Assembly: GCA_963966185.1 (NCBI GenBank)
Contig: CAWZYM010000406.1
Coordinates: forward strand, 265,001 to 329,000
Direction of reading: 5' to 3'
DNA length: 64,000 nucleotides
DNA from: Rhabditoides inermis
Lineage: Eukaryota > Nematoda > Chromadorea > Rhabditida > Rhabditidae
Below, piece by piece: positions 1 through 11,059 of the stretch (within the stretch, counting starts at the first letter, position 1; each line of letters begins with the position of its first letter). The notes under the pieces were generated by a model, which did no database searches, was not told the origin of the DNA, and saw only the letters and a program-made list of their open reading frames with translations. The translations under genes were made by a program, and so were the position numbers.

Positions 1-807
1 CGGCGATCTTCCTGAAAGAAGCTTGTCACAGCCTCTAGCTCAAGCCTCGCCCCCGTAGCCCCTCACCTCCTTCTTGACCTTCTTGTCGGATTTGTCGGGA
101 GTGGAGACGGCGACGTGTTTCTATAGAGAGAAAATGTTCTCTTTTTCTCTTTCTCTCTTACCTTCTCCCTGTCACTCTTCTCTGGTGTGGAGGCGACGGG
201 ACTCGCATACTCGGCCAGGCCCTGCGACGGCTGCTGCTTCTTGTCCCTGAACGATCACAATTAGGTATACGGTGGTTACGGTATTCTATAGGCATAATTA
301 GCTACAGTACTTTGCAATCTGCTTCATTCGCTGTTTGGCGTCGTTAGTGGGGGCGGGAGAGGCGGGCGCGGGAGTAGGCTCATCGTCGTCCTTCTTCTTT
401 TCTGGAAAGTACGGTATGATCCCAGGAATACGGTAGTTTACAGTAACTCAAAACAACAAAAATGGTATGTAACTGTTCACGAAAACGGTACTCTACACTA
501 ACACAATATTAAGTTACGATGACTACGGTGAGTACAGTATCCTGAATACGGTACAGTAACTCACTAGTCTCCCTGGCCGTGTTACACTCGTCGGAGGCGG
601 GCGGCGTCTTCGCGCCTTCTTCTGAAAGATAGCAATTCGCAACCGATAATCGAATGTCCAAAAAGCAATGGTGACAACATGAATGAAACGATAGGCGAAG
701 AGAGACGCAGCGAAGCGTAGAAGGGGATTAGGCGCAAGGGGGAGTGGATGAAAGAGTGAGGAGGAGAGGGGAGGAGGCGCGAGGCACCTACCTTCAGGCA
801 GCGGCAT
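1..807 (-). CDS. 5' part of a six-exon gene for a charged, disordered-looking protein (incomplete)
   Basis: I do not recognise the product. The model has exons 792-807, 565-621, 311-401, 162-246, 67-120 and 1-11, all on the minus strand, and continues off the left edge. Every intron is GT-AG (170, 163, 64, 41 and 55 bases). The frame stays open through all five joins with phases 1, 1, 2, 0 and 0, which is the main support for a real gene. The start is the ATG at 807-805, the first ATG in that frame. About 104 residues are visible: a Lys run then Asp/Glu at 25-32, a Pro/Ala stretch at 33-42, a basic segment at 47-58, and the motif STP[ED]KSD twice, at 74-80 and 89-95, one copy each in exons 4 and 5. 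There is no signal peptide, membrane segment or known domain. The composition suggests a disordered, possibly phosphorylated region. The ATG context is weak, so an upstream coding exon is possible. Confidence 0.72.
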
Positions 808-1621
808 GCGTCGCGGTCGGTGTGTGTGGTTAGAGGGTGCGCCCACTTGAGGCGAGGGCGAATAGGTGGAATGGCAGGTTGGGGAGTGCGAGAGGGAGGG
901 TGGCTGTCACTACAGACATGCGTGTAATTAGTTCGTTATGTTAACGCGGTCTGTACCGAGCTGCCATATAGGACGCTGCACGTTTTGAACCGTGACGCAT
1001 GGAATCTCGCACTTTTAAACAATATTTACACATATACACACCTATAAATCTCACACTTGTTTATATATCATCCGAACTAACTACATACCAGATTACCCCA
1101 TTCTCCATGAAGATCAATACTACATAAAATATTGATTTATCTGCGATGTACAGAGGTGGTCAGTCAAGCGGCCCTTTTCGGCCGATTTGGCGCAAATCGG
1201 CTAAAACGGCTGCAAAGCTCCTTTCTCGGGTCTCCGTTGAGCTACAGAGCTCTAGTTTAGCGGAATCAAACGCTCTACTAACGATCTATCCAACTGCACA
1301 GTTGGTTCCAGTTGAAAAAAATCAGATGGTCTGCTTTCACATCCTTGATTTTGCATTTTGACCCCTTCTGAGCGGTTGGCGAGACTCTCATTTGCATATC
1401 CACGCGATCGGCGAGCGAGAGAGGGCAATTAGCGAGACAATGCGTGATGGTCATTCTTGAACGGGGCAGTGAATCGACCAGTCGTACCAGAGTGGTCCTA
1501 AATAAAATCAACATGAGTTTCTTCCGCAACAACCAAATAAAACTGGCCCACAGCGTAGTGTTCTGTTTTGCGTAGTGTTGTGTTGTGTTGCGTAGTGTTG
1601 TAACAATACGAATTGCACACA
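808..1621. other. Intergenic flank: upstream region of the minus-strand gene and unique DNA up to the repeat array
   Basis: No gene is supported here. Read on the minus strand, 808-930 is pyrimidine-rich and would be 5' UTR or core promoter. TATA-like AT-rich stretches lie near 1040-1070, about 250 bases upstream of the ATG. An octamer-like ATTTGCAT occurs near 1391. Bases 1553-1602 hold short imperfect repeats built on GCGTAGTGTT and TGTTG. Homology to the large repeat units stops abruptly at 1621/1622, with an A at 1621. Confidence 0.6.
1181..1201. other. Perfect 9-bp inverted repeat with 3-nt loop in the flank
   Basis: The stem GCCGATTTG pairs with its exact reverse complement around the loop GCG. 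The 9+3+9 geometry matches the hairpin that ends each large repeat unit, but the sequence is unrelated. No function is assigned. Confidence 0.6.
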
Positions 1622-2514
1622 TCGCAGCGCCGCTGCGCCTGTATGTGCAAAATGCCCTATGGTGTCCGTCCATACATGGCTCCACAAAGGCCACCGATGC
1701 ATGGATCCGGCTAAATTTGGTATGGCTGTAAAGCCCTTCGGTCTGAAGATGCTCCCAAAATCTTTATGTTATCATATCTCTCATATCCGCGGAGCTATAA
1801 GCTCGAGAAAGTCCGACGAAAAAGCGCGTAATCCGAGAGAGTCAGACAGAAAACAGGCGAAATAGTGTGTCAGATGAAGAGACGGTTAGGTCGTTGAACG
1901 GTTGCATCGAGTAGACCTTACAAGAACGAGTACTGCGAATCGCAGACTTCAGCTTTCGAGAAACGGTTTCGACGTCACTCCTCTACACTCCCTCACCTAC
2001 AAATCTGCCCGTAATCTTTTTATAATTCCTCCTGGTTTCCTTTCACGAAGTGATTTAGTCGAGGCGAGGCGACACCAAACAGTTGTCGCGGGCTGTTCAA
2101 GAAAACTAGGCAACCGTGTCAGATCTCCCTTTACTACAACATGCAAATAGGTGGCCACTACACTTCTTCCAAAATTTGCATCTTTTTGTGACCTCTGACG
2201 CCCGCTATCAATTAAATTCCTCTAATCGACGCCACTTTATTGCCCCGCGACGAGAGAGTGTGGCGAGGTGAGAGTGCGCCAGCTGCCAGTCTGTCTGATG
2301 TCAGAGAAAAAGACAGTCAATTGTGCAAATGAGCGAGAACATCACCACGCACTACGAAACAGCTCACCACACTTCACAAACTGTGCAAATTCTATATTCT
2401 GAGCAAATACAATACAAATATAACTGTATGCACTAAAGACATTCTACTTTCAATCAGGGAAGTGAGGCGAGGCAAAACACTATGTAACCTTCTTTTCTCA
2501 TCCAATTCCTTTTC

Positions 2515-2563
<49 letters not shown>

Positions 2564-2597
2564 GCTCTCTCTTTCGTCTCTCTCTCTTTCTCTCTCA

Positions 2598-3036
2598 CCG
2601 CGAAGGCACGCGGAGCGGCTGTCTATGATCGTAGGCGAGAGTAGATATTTTATAATATTAGATCCGTGATAACTAATCATTGTCAACCAGCCACTGATAG
2701 AATTTGTCCGCCGAGACGCGCGGAGCGGCTATCTATGATCATAGGCGAGAGTAGATATTTTATAATATTAGATCCGTGATAACTAATATGTGTCAACCAG
2801 CTACTCATAGAAGTGGACCGCTGAGGCGCGCGGAGCGGCTGCCTGTGATCAAAGGCGAGACTAGAGATTCTATAATATTAGATCCGTGATAACTAATCAT
2901 TGTCAACCAGCTACTGATAGAGTTTGACCGCTGAGGCGCGCGGAGCGGCTGTCTATAATCAAAGGCGAGAGTAGAGATTTTATAACATTTGATACGTGAT
3001 AACTAATCATTGTCAACCAGCTACTGATAGAATTTG
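2598..3036 (+). repeat. Type B satellite array (110-bp monomer, 4 copies)
   Basis: Four head-to-tail copies contain ACCGCTGAGGCGCGCGGAG, then GGCTGTCTATGATCATAGG, then an AT-rich half with TTTTATAATATTAGATCC and ends at the CAACCAGCTACTGATAG motif. The first copy abuts the CT tract without the usual spacer. Changes between copies are point substitutions. Confidence 0.93.
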
Positions 3037-3885
3037 ACCGCTGAAGCGCGCGAAGCGTGCCGGAGCGCTTTCTTTGTGCATAAGAGAAAGTAAAATATCA
3101 GAGAGTCGGAGAATTGCATATCAGTAGCAGTGATCAATATATTTTTATTATTACTGATATACTGATCGACTTTGACCGCGGAGGCGCGCGGAGCGTGCCG
3201 GAGCGCTTTCTATGTGCATACGAGAAAGTTAACGATCAGAGAGTCAGAGAAAATTCATATCAGTTTCAGTGATCAATGTATTATTATAATTACTGATCTA
3301 CTGATCGACTTTGACCGCGGAGGCGCGCGGAGCGTGCCGGAGCGCTTTCTATGTGCATACGAGAAAGTGAACGATCAGAGAGTCGGAGAAAATTCATATC
3401 AGTAGCAGTGATCAATATATTCTTATTATTACTGATCTACTGATATACTTTGACCGCGGAGGCGCGCTTTCTATGTGCATACGAGAAAGTGAACGAACAG
3501 AGAGTCGGAGAAAATGCATATCAGTAGCAGTGATCAATATATTCTTATTATTACTGATCTACTGATAGACTTTGACCGCGGAGGCGCGCGAAGCGTGCCG
3601 GAGCGCCCTCTATGTGCATACGAGAAAGTGTAAGATCAGAAAGTCGGAGAAAATGCATATCAGTATCAGTGATCAATATATTCTTATTATTACTGATCTA
3701 CTGATATACTTTGACCACGAAGGCGCGCGAAGCGTGCCGGAGCGCTTTCTATGTGCACACGAGAAAGTGAAAGATCAGAGAGTAGGAGAAAATGCATATC
3801 AGTATCAGTGATCATTTTATTATTTTTTTATTCCTGAAATACTGATAGGCTATGACCGCGGAGCGTGCCGGAGCGCCTTCTATGA
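3037..3885 (+). repeat. Type A satellite array (139-bp monomer, about 6 copies)
   Basis: Monomers read TTTGACCGCGGAGGCGCGC, then AGCGTGCCGGAGCGC, TATGTGCATACGAGA, ATCAGAGAGTCGGAGA, a TGATCAATATATTCTT stretch, and end in ATTACTGATCTACTGAT. One copy near 3453-3470 lacks the GAAGCGTGCCGGAGCGC block. The final copy is degenerate and grades into the tail. Confidence 0.93.
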
Positions 3886-4138
3886 GCATAGTAAATATAA
3901 CATCTGCAGAAAAGCAGTCAAGCAGATACTATCAACCAGATAGACTGTGACACTTTCTAATTATTTGAAAATACTGAAAATTAATAAAAATAAGGAAATA
4001 AATAAAGATCAGTCATCTACTGGAAGACTGACAACAGCACTTCTAGCACAGCTCCTAATAGCACTTCCAGAGCACATATCAAGTCAATCTATATATCAAT
4101 CGATAGATAATTTTCTCCTCTATTTTATACTTATATTT

Positions 4139-4159
4139 CTAGCGCGCGAAGCGCGCTAG
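4139..4159. other. Terminal hairpin of the large units (first of 13)
   Basis: The stem CTAGCGCGC pairs with its perfect reverse complement around the loop GAA, and the last four bases are CTAG. The same 21-base hairpin recurs at 11039-11059, 13684-13704, 18152-18172, 24921-24941, 26895-26915, 30098-30118, 33546-33566, 36472-36492, 44519-44539, 48413-48433 (loop GTA), 52039-52059 and 58401-58421. The stem is unchanged in all 13 and only one loop varies. In every case the next two bases are TC, where the following unit starts. A hairpin plus CTRR is the Helitron 3' signature. Usually the hairpin sits some bases before CTRR, whereas here CTAG is inside the stem. Confidence 0.9.
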
Positions 4160-5184
4160 TCGGGTGTAAGTGCAAAATGCCCTATGGTTTCCGCACTTTT
4201 TGTCCGTCCGTCCATCGCTCTACCGCGCCACCCACTACTCCTATCTAGCCAAACGTGACATCGATCCGATGGTCTCGGTCCCGAGATGCAGGATTCCAAT
4301 TTTCAGCCCTTTATCTCTCATATCCGCGGAGCTATGAGCCTTAAAGAAAATTCGACGAAATAGCGCGTAATCAGAGAGCGTCAGACAGAAAAAAGAGCGA
4401 AATAGTGTGTCAGATGAAGAGACGGTTAGGTCGTTGAACGGTTGCATCGAGTAGGCCTTACAAGAACGAGTACTGCGAATCGCAGACTTCAGCTATCGAA
4501 AAACGGTTTCGACGTCACTCCTCTACACTCCCTCACCTACAAATTGGCCCGTAATCTTTTTATAACTCTTCCTGGTTTCTTTTCACGAAGTGATTTAATC
4601 GAGGCGAGGCGATACCAAACAGTTGTCGCGGGCTGTTCAAGAAAACTAGGCAACCGAGTCAGATCTCCATTTACTACAACATGCAAATAGGTGGCCACTA
4701 CACTTCTACCAAAATTTGCATCTTTTTGTGACCTCTGACGCCCGCTATCAATTAAATTCCTCTAATCGACGCCACTTTATTGCCCCGCGACGAGAGAGTG
4801 TGGCGAGGTGAGAGTGCGCCAGCTGCCAGTCTGTCTGCTGTTAGAGAAAGAGACAGTCAATTGTGCAATCGAGCGAGAACATCACCACGCACTACGAAAC
4901 AGCTCACCACACTCCAACAAACTGTGCAAATTTTTTTTCTGAGCACATACAATAAAACATTATGCACTCACGTCATTGTATGTTTGATCAGGGAAGTGAG
5001 GCGAGGCTAAATACTTTGTAGTACCACATCCTTTTCTCATCTCTCTTTTTTCGTTTCTCTCTCTTTCTCTCTCTCTCTCTATCTGTCGTTCTTTCAAGAA
5101 TTTTATAATATTAGATCAGTGACATCTATAAAGTCTACTTGGATCTGAAATAAATAATAATTGTCAACCAGCTACTGATAGAAT

Positions 5185-5570
5185 TTGGCCGCGGAGGCGC
5201 GCGGAGCGGTTGTCTATGATCATAGGCGAGAGTAAATATTTTATAATATTAGATCCGTGATAACTAATCTTTGTCAACCAGCTACTGATCGAATTTGACC
5301 GCGGAGGCGCGCGGAGCGGCTGTCTATGATCAAAGGCGAGAGTAGAGATTTTATAATATTAGATCCGTGATAACTAATCATTGACAACCAGCTACTAATA
5401 GAATTTGAGCGCGGAGGCGCGCTGAGCGGCTGTCTATGATCAAAGGCGAGAGTAGAGATTTTATAATATAAGATCCGTGATAACTAATCATTGACAACCA
5501 GCTACTGATAGAATTTGACCGCTAAGGCGCGCGGACCGGCTGTCTATGATCGTAGAGTAGTTATTTTATG
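5185..5570 (+). repeat. Type B satellite array (about 3.5 copies)
   Basis: Copies of 110 bases follow the spacer. The last copy is cut inside its AT-rich half (TTATTTTATG at about 5570) and fused to the middle of an A monomer (ACGAGAAAGTG). The same fusion occurs at four other places. Confidence 0.92.
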
Positions 5571-8500
5571 ACGAGAAAGTGAAAGATCAGAGAGTATAAG
5601 AAAATGCATATCTGTATCAGTGATCAATGTATTATTATAATTACTGATCTACTGATAGAGTTTGAACGCGGAGGCGCGCGGAGCGTGCCGGGCCGCCTCC
5701 TATGTGCATCCGAGAGAGTGAAATATCAGAGAGTCGGAGAGAATGCGTATCAGTAACAGTGATCAATATAATCTTATTATTACTGATCTACTGACTTTGA
5801 CCGCGGAGGCGCGCGAAGCGTGCCGCAGCGCCTCCTATGTGCATCCGAGAGAGTGAAATATCAGACAGTCGGAGAGAATTCATATCAGTAACAGTGATCA
5901 ATATATTCTTATTATTACTGATCTACTGATAGACTTTGACCGCATAGGCGCGCGAAGCGTGCCGCAGCGCATCCTATGTGCATCCGAGAGAGTGAAATAT
6001 CAGACAGTCGGAGAGAATTCATATCAGTAACAGTGAGATCAATATATTCTTATTATTACTGATCTACTGATAGACTTTGACCGCGGAGGCGCGCGAAGCG
6101 TGCCGGAGCGCCTCCTATGTGCATCCGAGAGAGTGAATCATCAGAGAGTCGGAGAGAATGCATATCAGTAACAGTGATCAATATATTCTTATTATTACTG
6201 ATCTACTGATAGACTTTGACCGCGGAGGCGCGCGAAGCGTGCCGGACCGCCTCCTATGTGCATCCGAGAGAGTTAAATATCAGAGAGTCGGAGAGAATGC
6301 ATATCAGTAACAGTGATCAATATATTTTTATTATTACTGATCTACTGATAGACTTTGACCGCGGAGGCGCGCGAAGCGTGCCGGAGCGCCTCCTATGTGC
6401 ATACGAGAGAGTGAAATATCAGAGAGTCGGAGATAATGCATATAAGTAACAGTGATCAATATATTCTTATTATTACTGATCTACTGATAGACTTTGAACG
6501 CGAAGGCGCGCGAAGCGTGCCGGAGCGCCTCCTATGTGCATCCGAGAGAGTGAAATATCAGAGAGTCGGAGAGAATGCATATCAGTAACAGTGATCAATA
6601 TATTCTTATTATTACTGATCTATTGATAGACTTTGACCGCGGAGGCGCGCGAAGCGTGCCGGAGCGCCCTCTATGTGCATACGAGAGAGATATCAAAGAG
6701 TCGGAGAAAATGCATATCAGTAACAGTGATCAATATATTCTTATTATTACTGATCTACTGATAGACTTTGACCGCGGAGGCGCGCAAAGCTTGCCGGAGC
6801 GCCTCCTATGTGCACCCGAGAGAGTGAGATATCAGAGAGTCGGAGAGAATGCATATCAGTAACAGTGATCAATATATTCTTATTATTACTGATCTACTGA
6901 TAGACTTTGACCGCGGAGGCGCGCGAAGCGTGCCGGAGCGCCTTCTATGTGCATCCGAGAGAGTGAAATATCAGAGAGTCGGAGAGAATGCATATTAGTA
7001 ACATTGATCAATATATTCTCATTATTACTGATCTACTGATCGGCTTTGACCGCGGAGGCGCGCGAAGCGTGCCGGAGCGCTTTCTATGTGCATACGAGAA
7101 AGAGATCAGAGAGTCGGAGAAAATGCATATCAGTAACAGTGATCAAGATATTCTTATTATTACTGATCTACTGATAGACTTTGACCGCGGAGGCGCGCAA
7201 AGCTTGCCGGAGCGCCTCATATGTGCATCCGAGAGAGTGAGATATCAGAGAGTCGGAGAGAATGCATATCAGTAACAGTGATCAATATATTCTTATTATT
7301 ACTGATCTACTGATAGACTTTGACCGCGGAGGCGCGCGAAGCGTGCCGGAGCGCTTTCTATGTGCATCCGAGAAAGTGAAATATCAGAGAGTCGGAGAGA
7401 ATGCATATTAGTAACATTGATCATTATATTCTCATTATTACTGATCTACTGATAGACTTTGACCGCGGAGGCGCGCGAAGCGTGCCGGACCGCCTCCTAT
7501 GTGCATCCGAGAGAGTTAAATATCAGAGAGTCGGAGAGAATGCATATCAGTAACAGTGATCAATATATTTTTATTATTACTGATCTACTGATAGACTTTG
7601 ACCGCGGAGGCGCGCGAAGCGTGCCGGAGCGCCTCCTATGTGCATACGAGAGAGTGAAATATCAGAGAGTCGGAGATAATGCATATAAGTAACAGTGATC
7701 AATATATTCTTATTATTACTGATCTACTGATAGACTTTGAACGCGAAGGCGCGCGAAGCGTGCCGGAGCGCCTCCTATGTGCATCCGAGAGAGTGAAATA
7801 TCAGAGAGTCGGAGAGAATGCATATCAGTAACAGTGATCAATATATTCTTATTATTACTGATCTATTGATAGACTTTGACCGCGGAGGCGCGCGAAGCGT
7901 GCCGGAGCGCCCTCTATGTGCATACGAGAGAGATATCAAAGAGTCGGAGAAAATGCATATCAGTAACAGTGATCAATATATTCTTATTATTACTGATCTA
8001 CTGATAGACTTTGACCGCGGAGGCGCGCAAAGCTTGCCGGAGCGCCTCCTATGTGCACCCGAGAGAGTGAGATATCAGAGAGTCGGAGAGAATGCATATC
8101 AGTAACAGTGATCAATATATTCTTATTATTACTGATCTACTGATAGACTTTGACCGCGGAGGCGCGCGAAGCGTGCCGGAGCGCCTTCTATGTGCATCCG
8201 AGAGAGTGAAATATCAGAGAGTCGGAGAGAATGCATATTAGTAACATTGATCAATATATTCTCATTATTACTGATCTACTGATCGGCTTTGACCGCGGAG
8301 GCGCGCGAAGCGTGCCGGAGCGCTTTCTATGTGCATACGAGAAAGAGATCAGAGAGTCGGAGAAAATGCATATCAGTAACAGTGATCAATATATTCTTAT
8401 TATTACTGATCTACTGATAGACTTTGACCGCGGAGGCGCGCAAAGCTTGCCGGAGCGCCTCATATGTGCATCCGAGAGAGTGAGATATCAGAGAGTCGGA

Positions 8501-10795
8501 GAGAATGCATATCAGTAACAGTGATCAATATATTCTTATTATTACTGATCTACTGATAGACTTTGACCGCGGAGGCGCGCGAAGCGTGCCGGAGCGCTTT
8601 CTATGTGCATCCGAGAAAGTGAAATATCAGAGAGTCGGAGAGAATGCATATTAGTAACATTGATCATTATATTCTCATTATTACTGATCTACTGATCGGC
8701 TTTGACCGCGGAGGCGCGCGAAGCGTGCCGGAGCGCTTTCTATGTGCATACGAGAAAGTGAAATATCAGAGAGTCGGAGAGAATGCATATCAGTAACATT
8801 GATCAATATATTCTTATTATTACTGATCTACTGATAGACTTTGACCGCGGAGGCGCGCGAAGCGTGCCGGACCGCCTCCTATGTGCATCCGAGAGAGTTA
8901 AATATCAGAGAGTCGGAGAGAATGCATATCAGTAACAGTGATCAATATATTTTTATTATTACTGATCTACTGATAGACTTTGACCGCGGAGGCGCGCGAA
9001 GCGTGCCGGAGCGCCTCCTATGTGCATCCGAGAGAGTGAAATATCAGAGAGTCGGAGATAATGCATCTAAGTAACAGTGATCAATATATTCTTATTATTA
9101 CTGATCTACTGATAGACTTTGACCGCGGAGGCGCGCGAAGCGTGCCGGACCGCCTCCTATGTGCATCCGAGAGAGTTAAATATCAGAGAGTCGGAGAGAA
9201 TGCATATCAGTAACAGTGATCAATATATTTTTATTATTACTGATCTACTGATAGACTTTGACCGCGGAGGCGCGCGAAGCGTGCCGGAGCGCCTCCTATG
9301 TGCATCCGAGAGAGTGAAATATCAGAGAGTCGGAGATAATGCATATAAGTAACAGTGATCAATATATTCTTATTATTACTGATCTATTGATAGACTTTGA
9401 CCGCGGAGGCGCGCGAAGCGTGCCGGAGCGCCCTCTATGTGCATACGAGAGAGATATCAAAGAGTCGGAGAAAATGCATATCAGTAACAGTGATCAATAT
9501 ATTCTTATTATTACTGATCTACTGATAGACTTTGACCGCGGAGGCGCGCAAAGCTTGCCGGAGCGCCTCCTATGTGCACCCGAGAGAGTGAGATATCAGA
9601 GAGTCGGAGAGAATGCATATCAGTAACAGTGATCAATATATTCTTATTATTACTGATCTACTGATAGACTTTGACCGCGGAGGCGCGCGAAGCGTGCCGG
9701 AGCGCCTCCTATGTGCATCCGAGAGAGTGAAATATCAGAGAGTCGGAGATAATGCATATAAGTAACAGTGATCAATATATTCTTATTATTACTGATCTAT
9801 TGATAGACTTTGACCGCGGAGGCGCGCGAAGCGTGCCGGAGCGCCCTCTATGTGCATACGAGAGAGATATCAAAGAGTCGGAGAAAATGCATATCAGTAA
9901 CAGTGATCAATATATTCTTATTATTACTGATCTACTGATAGACTTTGACCGCGGAGGCGCGCAAAGCTTGCCGGAGCGCCTCCTATGTGCACCCGAGAGA
10001 GTGAGATATCAGAGAGTCGGAGAGAATGCATATCAGTAACAGTGATCAATATATTCTTATTATTACTGATCTACTGATAGACTTTGACCGCGGAGGCGCG
10101 CGAAGCGTGCCGGAGCGCCTTCTATGTGCATCCGAGAGAGTGAAATATCAGAGAGTCGGAGAGAATGCATATTAGTAACATTGATCAATATATTCTCATT
10201 ATTACTGATCTACTGATCGGCTTTGACCGCGGAGGCGCGCGAAGCGTGCCGGAGCGCTTTCTATGTGCATACGAGAAAGAGATCAGAGAGTCGGAGAAAA
10301 TGCATATCAGTAACAGTGATCAATATATTCTTATTATTACTGATCTACTGATAGACTTTGACCGCGGAGGCGCGCAAAGCTTGCCGGAGCGCCTCCTATG
10401 TGCATCCGAGAGAGTGAGATATCAGAGAGTCGGAGAGAATGCATATCAGTAACAGTGATCAATATATTCTTATTATTACTGATCTACTGATAGACTTTGA
10501 CCGCGGAGGCGCGCGAAGCGTGCCGGAGCGCTTTCTATGTGCATCCGAGAAAGTGAAATATCAGAGAGTCGGAGAGAATGCATATTAGTAACATTGATCA
10601 TTATATTCTCATTATTACTGATCTACTGATCGGCTTTGACCGCGGAGGCGCGCGAAGCGTGCCGGAGCGCTTTCTATGTGCATACGAGAAAGAGATCAGA
10701 GAGTCGGAAAAAAGCATATCAGTATCAGTGATTATTATATTGTGATTTTTTATTACTGATCTACTGATAGGCTCTGACAGCTAAGCGTGCCGGAC
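5571..10795 (+). repeat. Type A satellite array, about 37 monomers with nested higher-order repeats
   Basis: A 9-monomer block of 1243 bases at 6216-7458 is repeated at 7459-8701 with very few differences (for example CAAGAT near 7145 versus CAATAT near 8388). A 3-monomer block of 413 bases is repeated at 9339-9751 and 9752-10164. The stretch from 10165 resembles that from 8231. Some monomers are 135 bases because AGAGATATC replaces AGAGTGAAATATC. Most carry GAAGCG where the unit 10 and 13 arrays carry GGAGCG. Confidence 0.95.
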
Positions 10796-11059
10796 CGCTT
10801 TCTATGAGCATAGTAAATACAGTCAACCAGATACTATCAACGAGATAGACTGTGACACTTTCGAATTATTTGAAATTACTGAAAATAAAAAAAGAAGATA
10901 AATAAAGATGAGTCATCTACTGGAAGACTGACAACAGCACTTCTAGCACAGCTCCAAATAGCACTTCCAGAGCACATACCAAGTCAATCTATATATCTAT
11001 CGATAGATAATTTTCTCCTCTAATTTATACCTATACTTCTAGCGCGCGAAGCGCGCTAG

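Larger units (their letters stand above)
1622..4159 (+). mobile_element. Repeat unit 1 (leftmost): Helitron-like non-autonomous element, 2538 bp
   Basis: Homology to the other units begins exactly at TC (1622-1623), preceded by host A at 1621. No hairpin precedes it, so this is the array edge. The start carries a small GC inverted repeat (CGCAGCG with its complement). The head belongs to a diverged class shared with units 3 and 6. A (CT)n tract lies at about 2519-2597, followed directly by four B monomers and about six A monomers. The tail of about 250 bases (from about 3886) holds the conserved segment with CAATCGATAGATAA and ends in the hairpin 4139-4159. The TC start, CTAG end and A|TC edge suggest a Helitron-type element. 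No transposase is encoded. Confidence 0.6.
4160..11059 (+). mobile_element. Repeat unit 2: Helitron-like element, 6900 bp
   Basis: The head starts TCGGGTGTAAGTGC and runs to about 5030. It includes a conserved run at about 4450-4700 (AATCGCAGACTTCAG through AGGTGGCCACTACAC), the TCGACG...TTATTG region, and the (CT)-rich tract at about 5031-5096. A short spacer with TTGGATCTG leads into four B monomers, then about 37 A monomers, the longest single A run in the window. The tail carries private variants (AGCTCCAAATAGC, CACATACC, ATATCTATCG) that are also found in unit 10, whose head is also nearly the same. The unit ends at hairpin 11039-11059. Confidence 0.6.

Noticed and set aside
523..846. 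107-codon minus-strand open frame starting near 846
   Set aside because: It reads through intron 1 and continues in the wrong frame for exon 2. The spliced model with five consistent phases explains the region better.
1200..1320. Possible tRNA or Pol III gene in the flank (TAGCTCAACGG on the minus strand resembles an A box)
   Set aside because: No B box at a suitable distance and no cloverleaf could be drawn.
1902..2150. Open frame of 82-93 codons in the heads of most units (for example 1902, 4442, 13972, 27183, 30385, 33814, 36775, 44810, 48713)
   Set aside because: It has no ATG: the apparent starts are TTG or GTG. Unit 6 has an in-frame stop after GGT, and units 13 and 14 have a TGA just before the conserved part. 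Openness in young copies of one ancestor is weak evidence.
6216..10452. Many similar 77- and 95-codon open frames in A arrays
   Set aside because: They begin at TTG or at the ATG of ATGCATAT and span one to two monomers. The monomer is 139 bases, not a multiple of three, so the frame changes at each copy. They are repeat by-products.
3037..10795. CRISPR-like regular repetition
   Set aside because: The 139-base units are contiguous with no unique spacers, and the context is eukaryotic.
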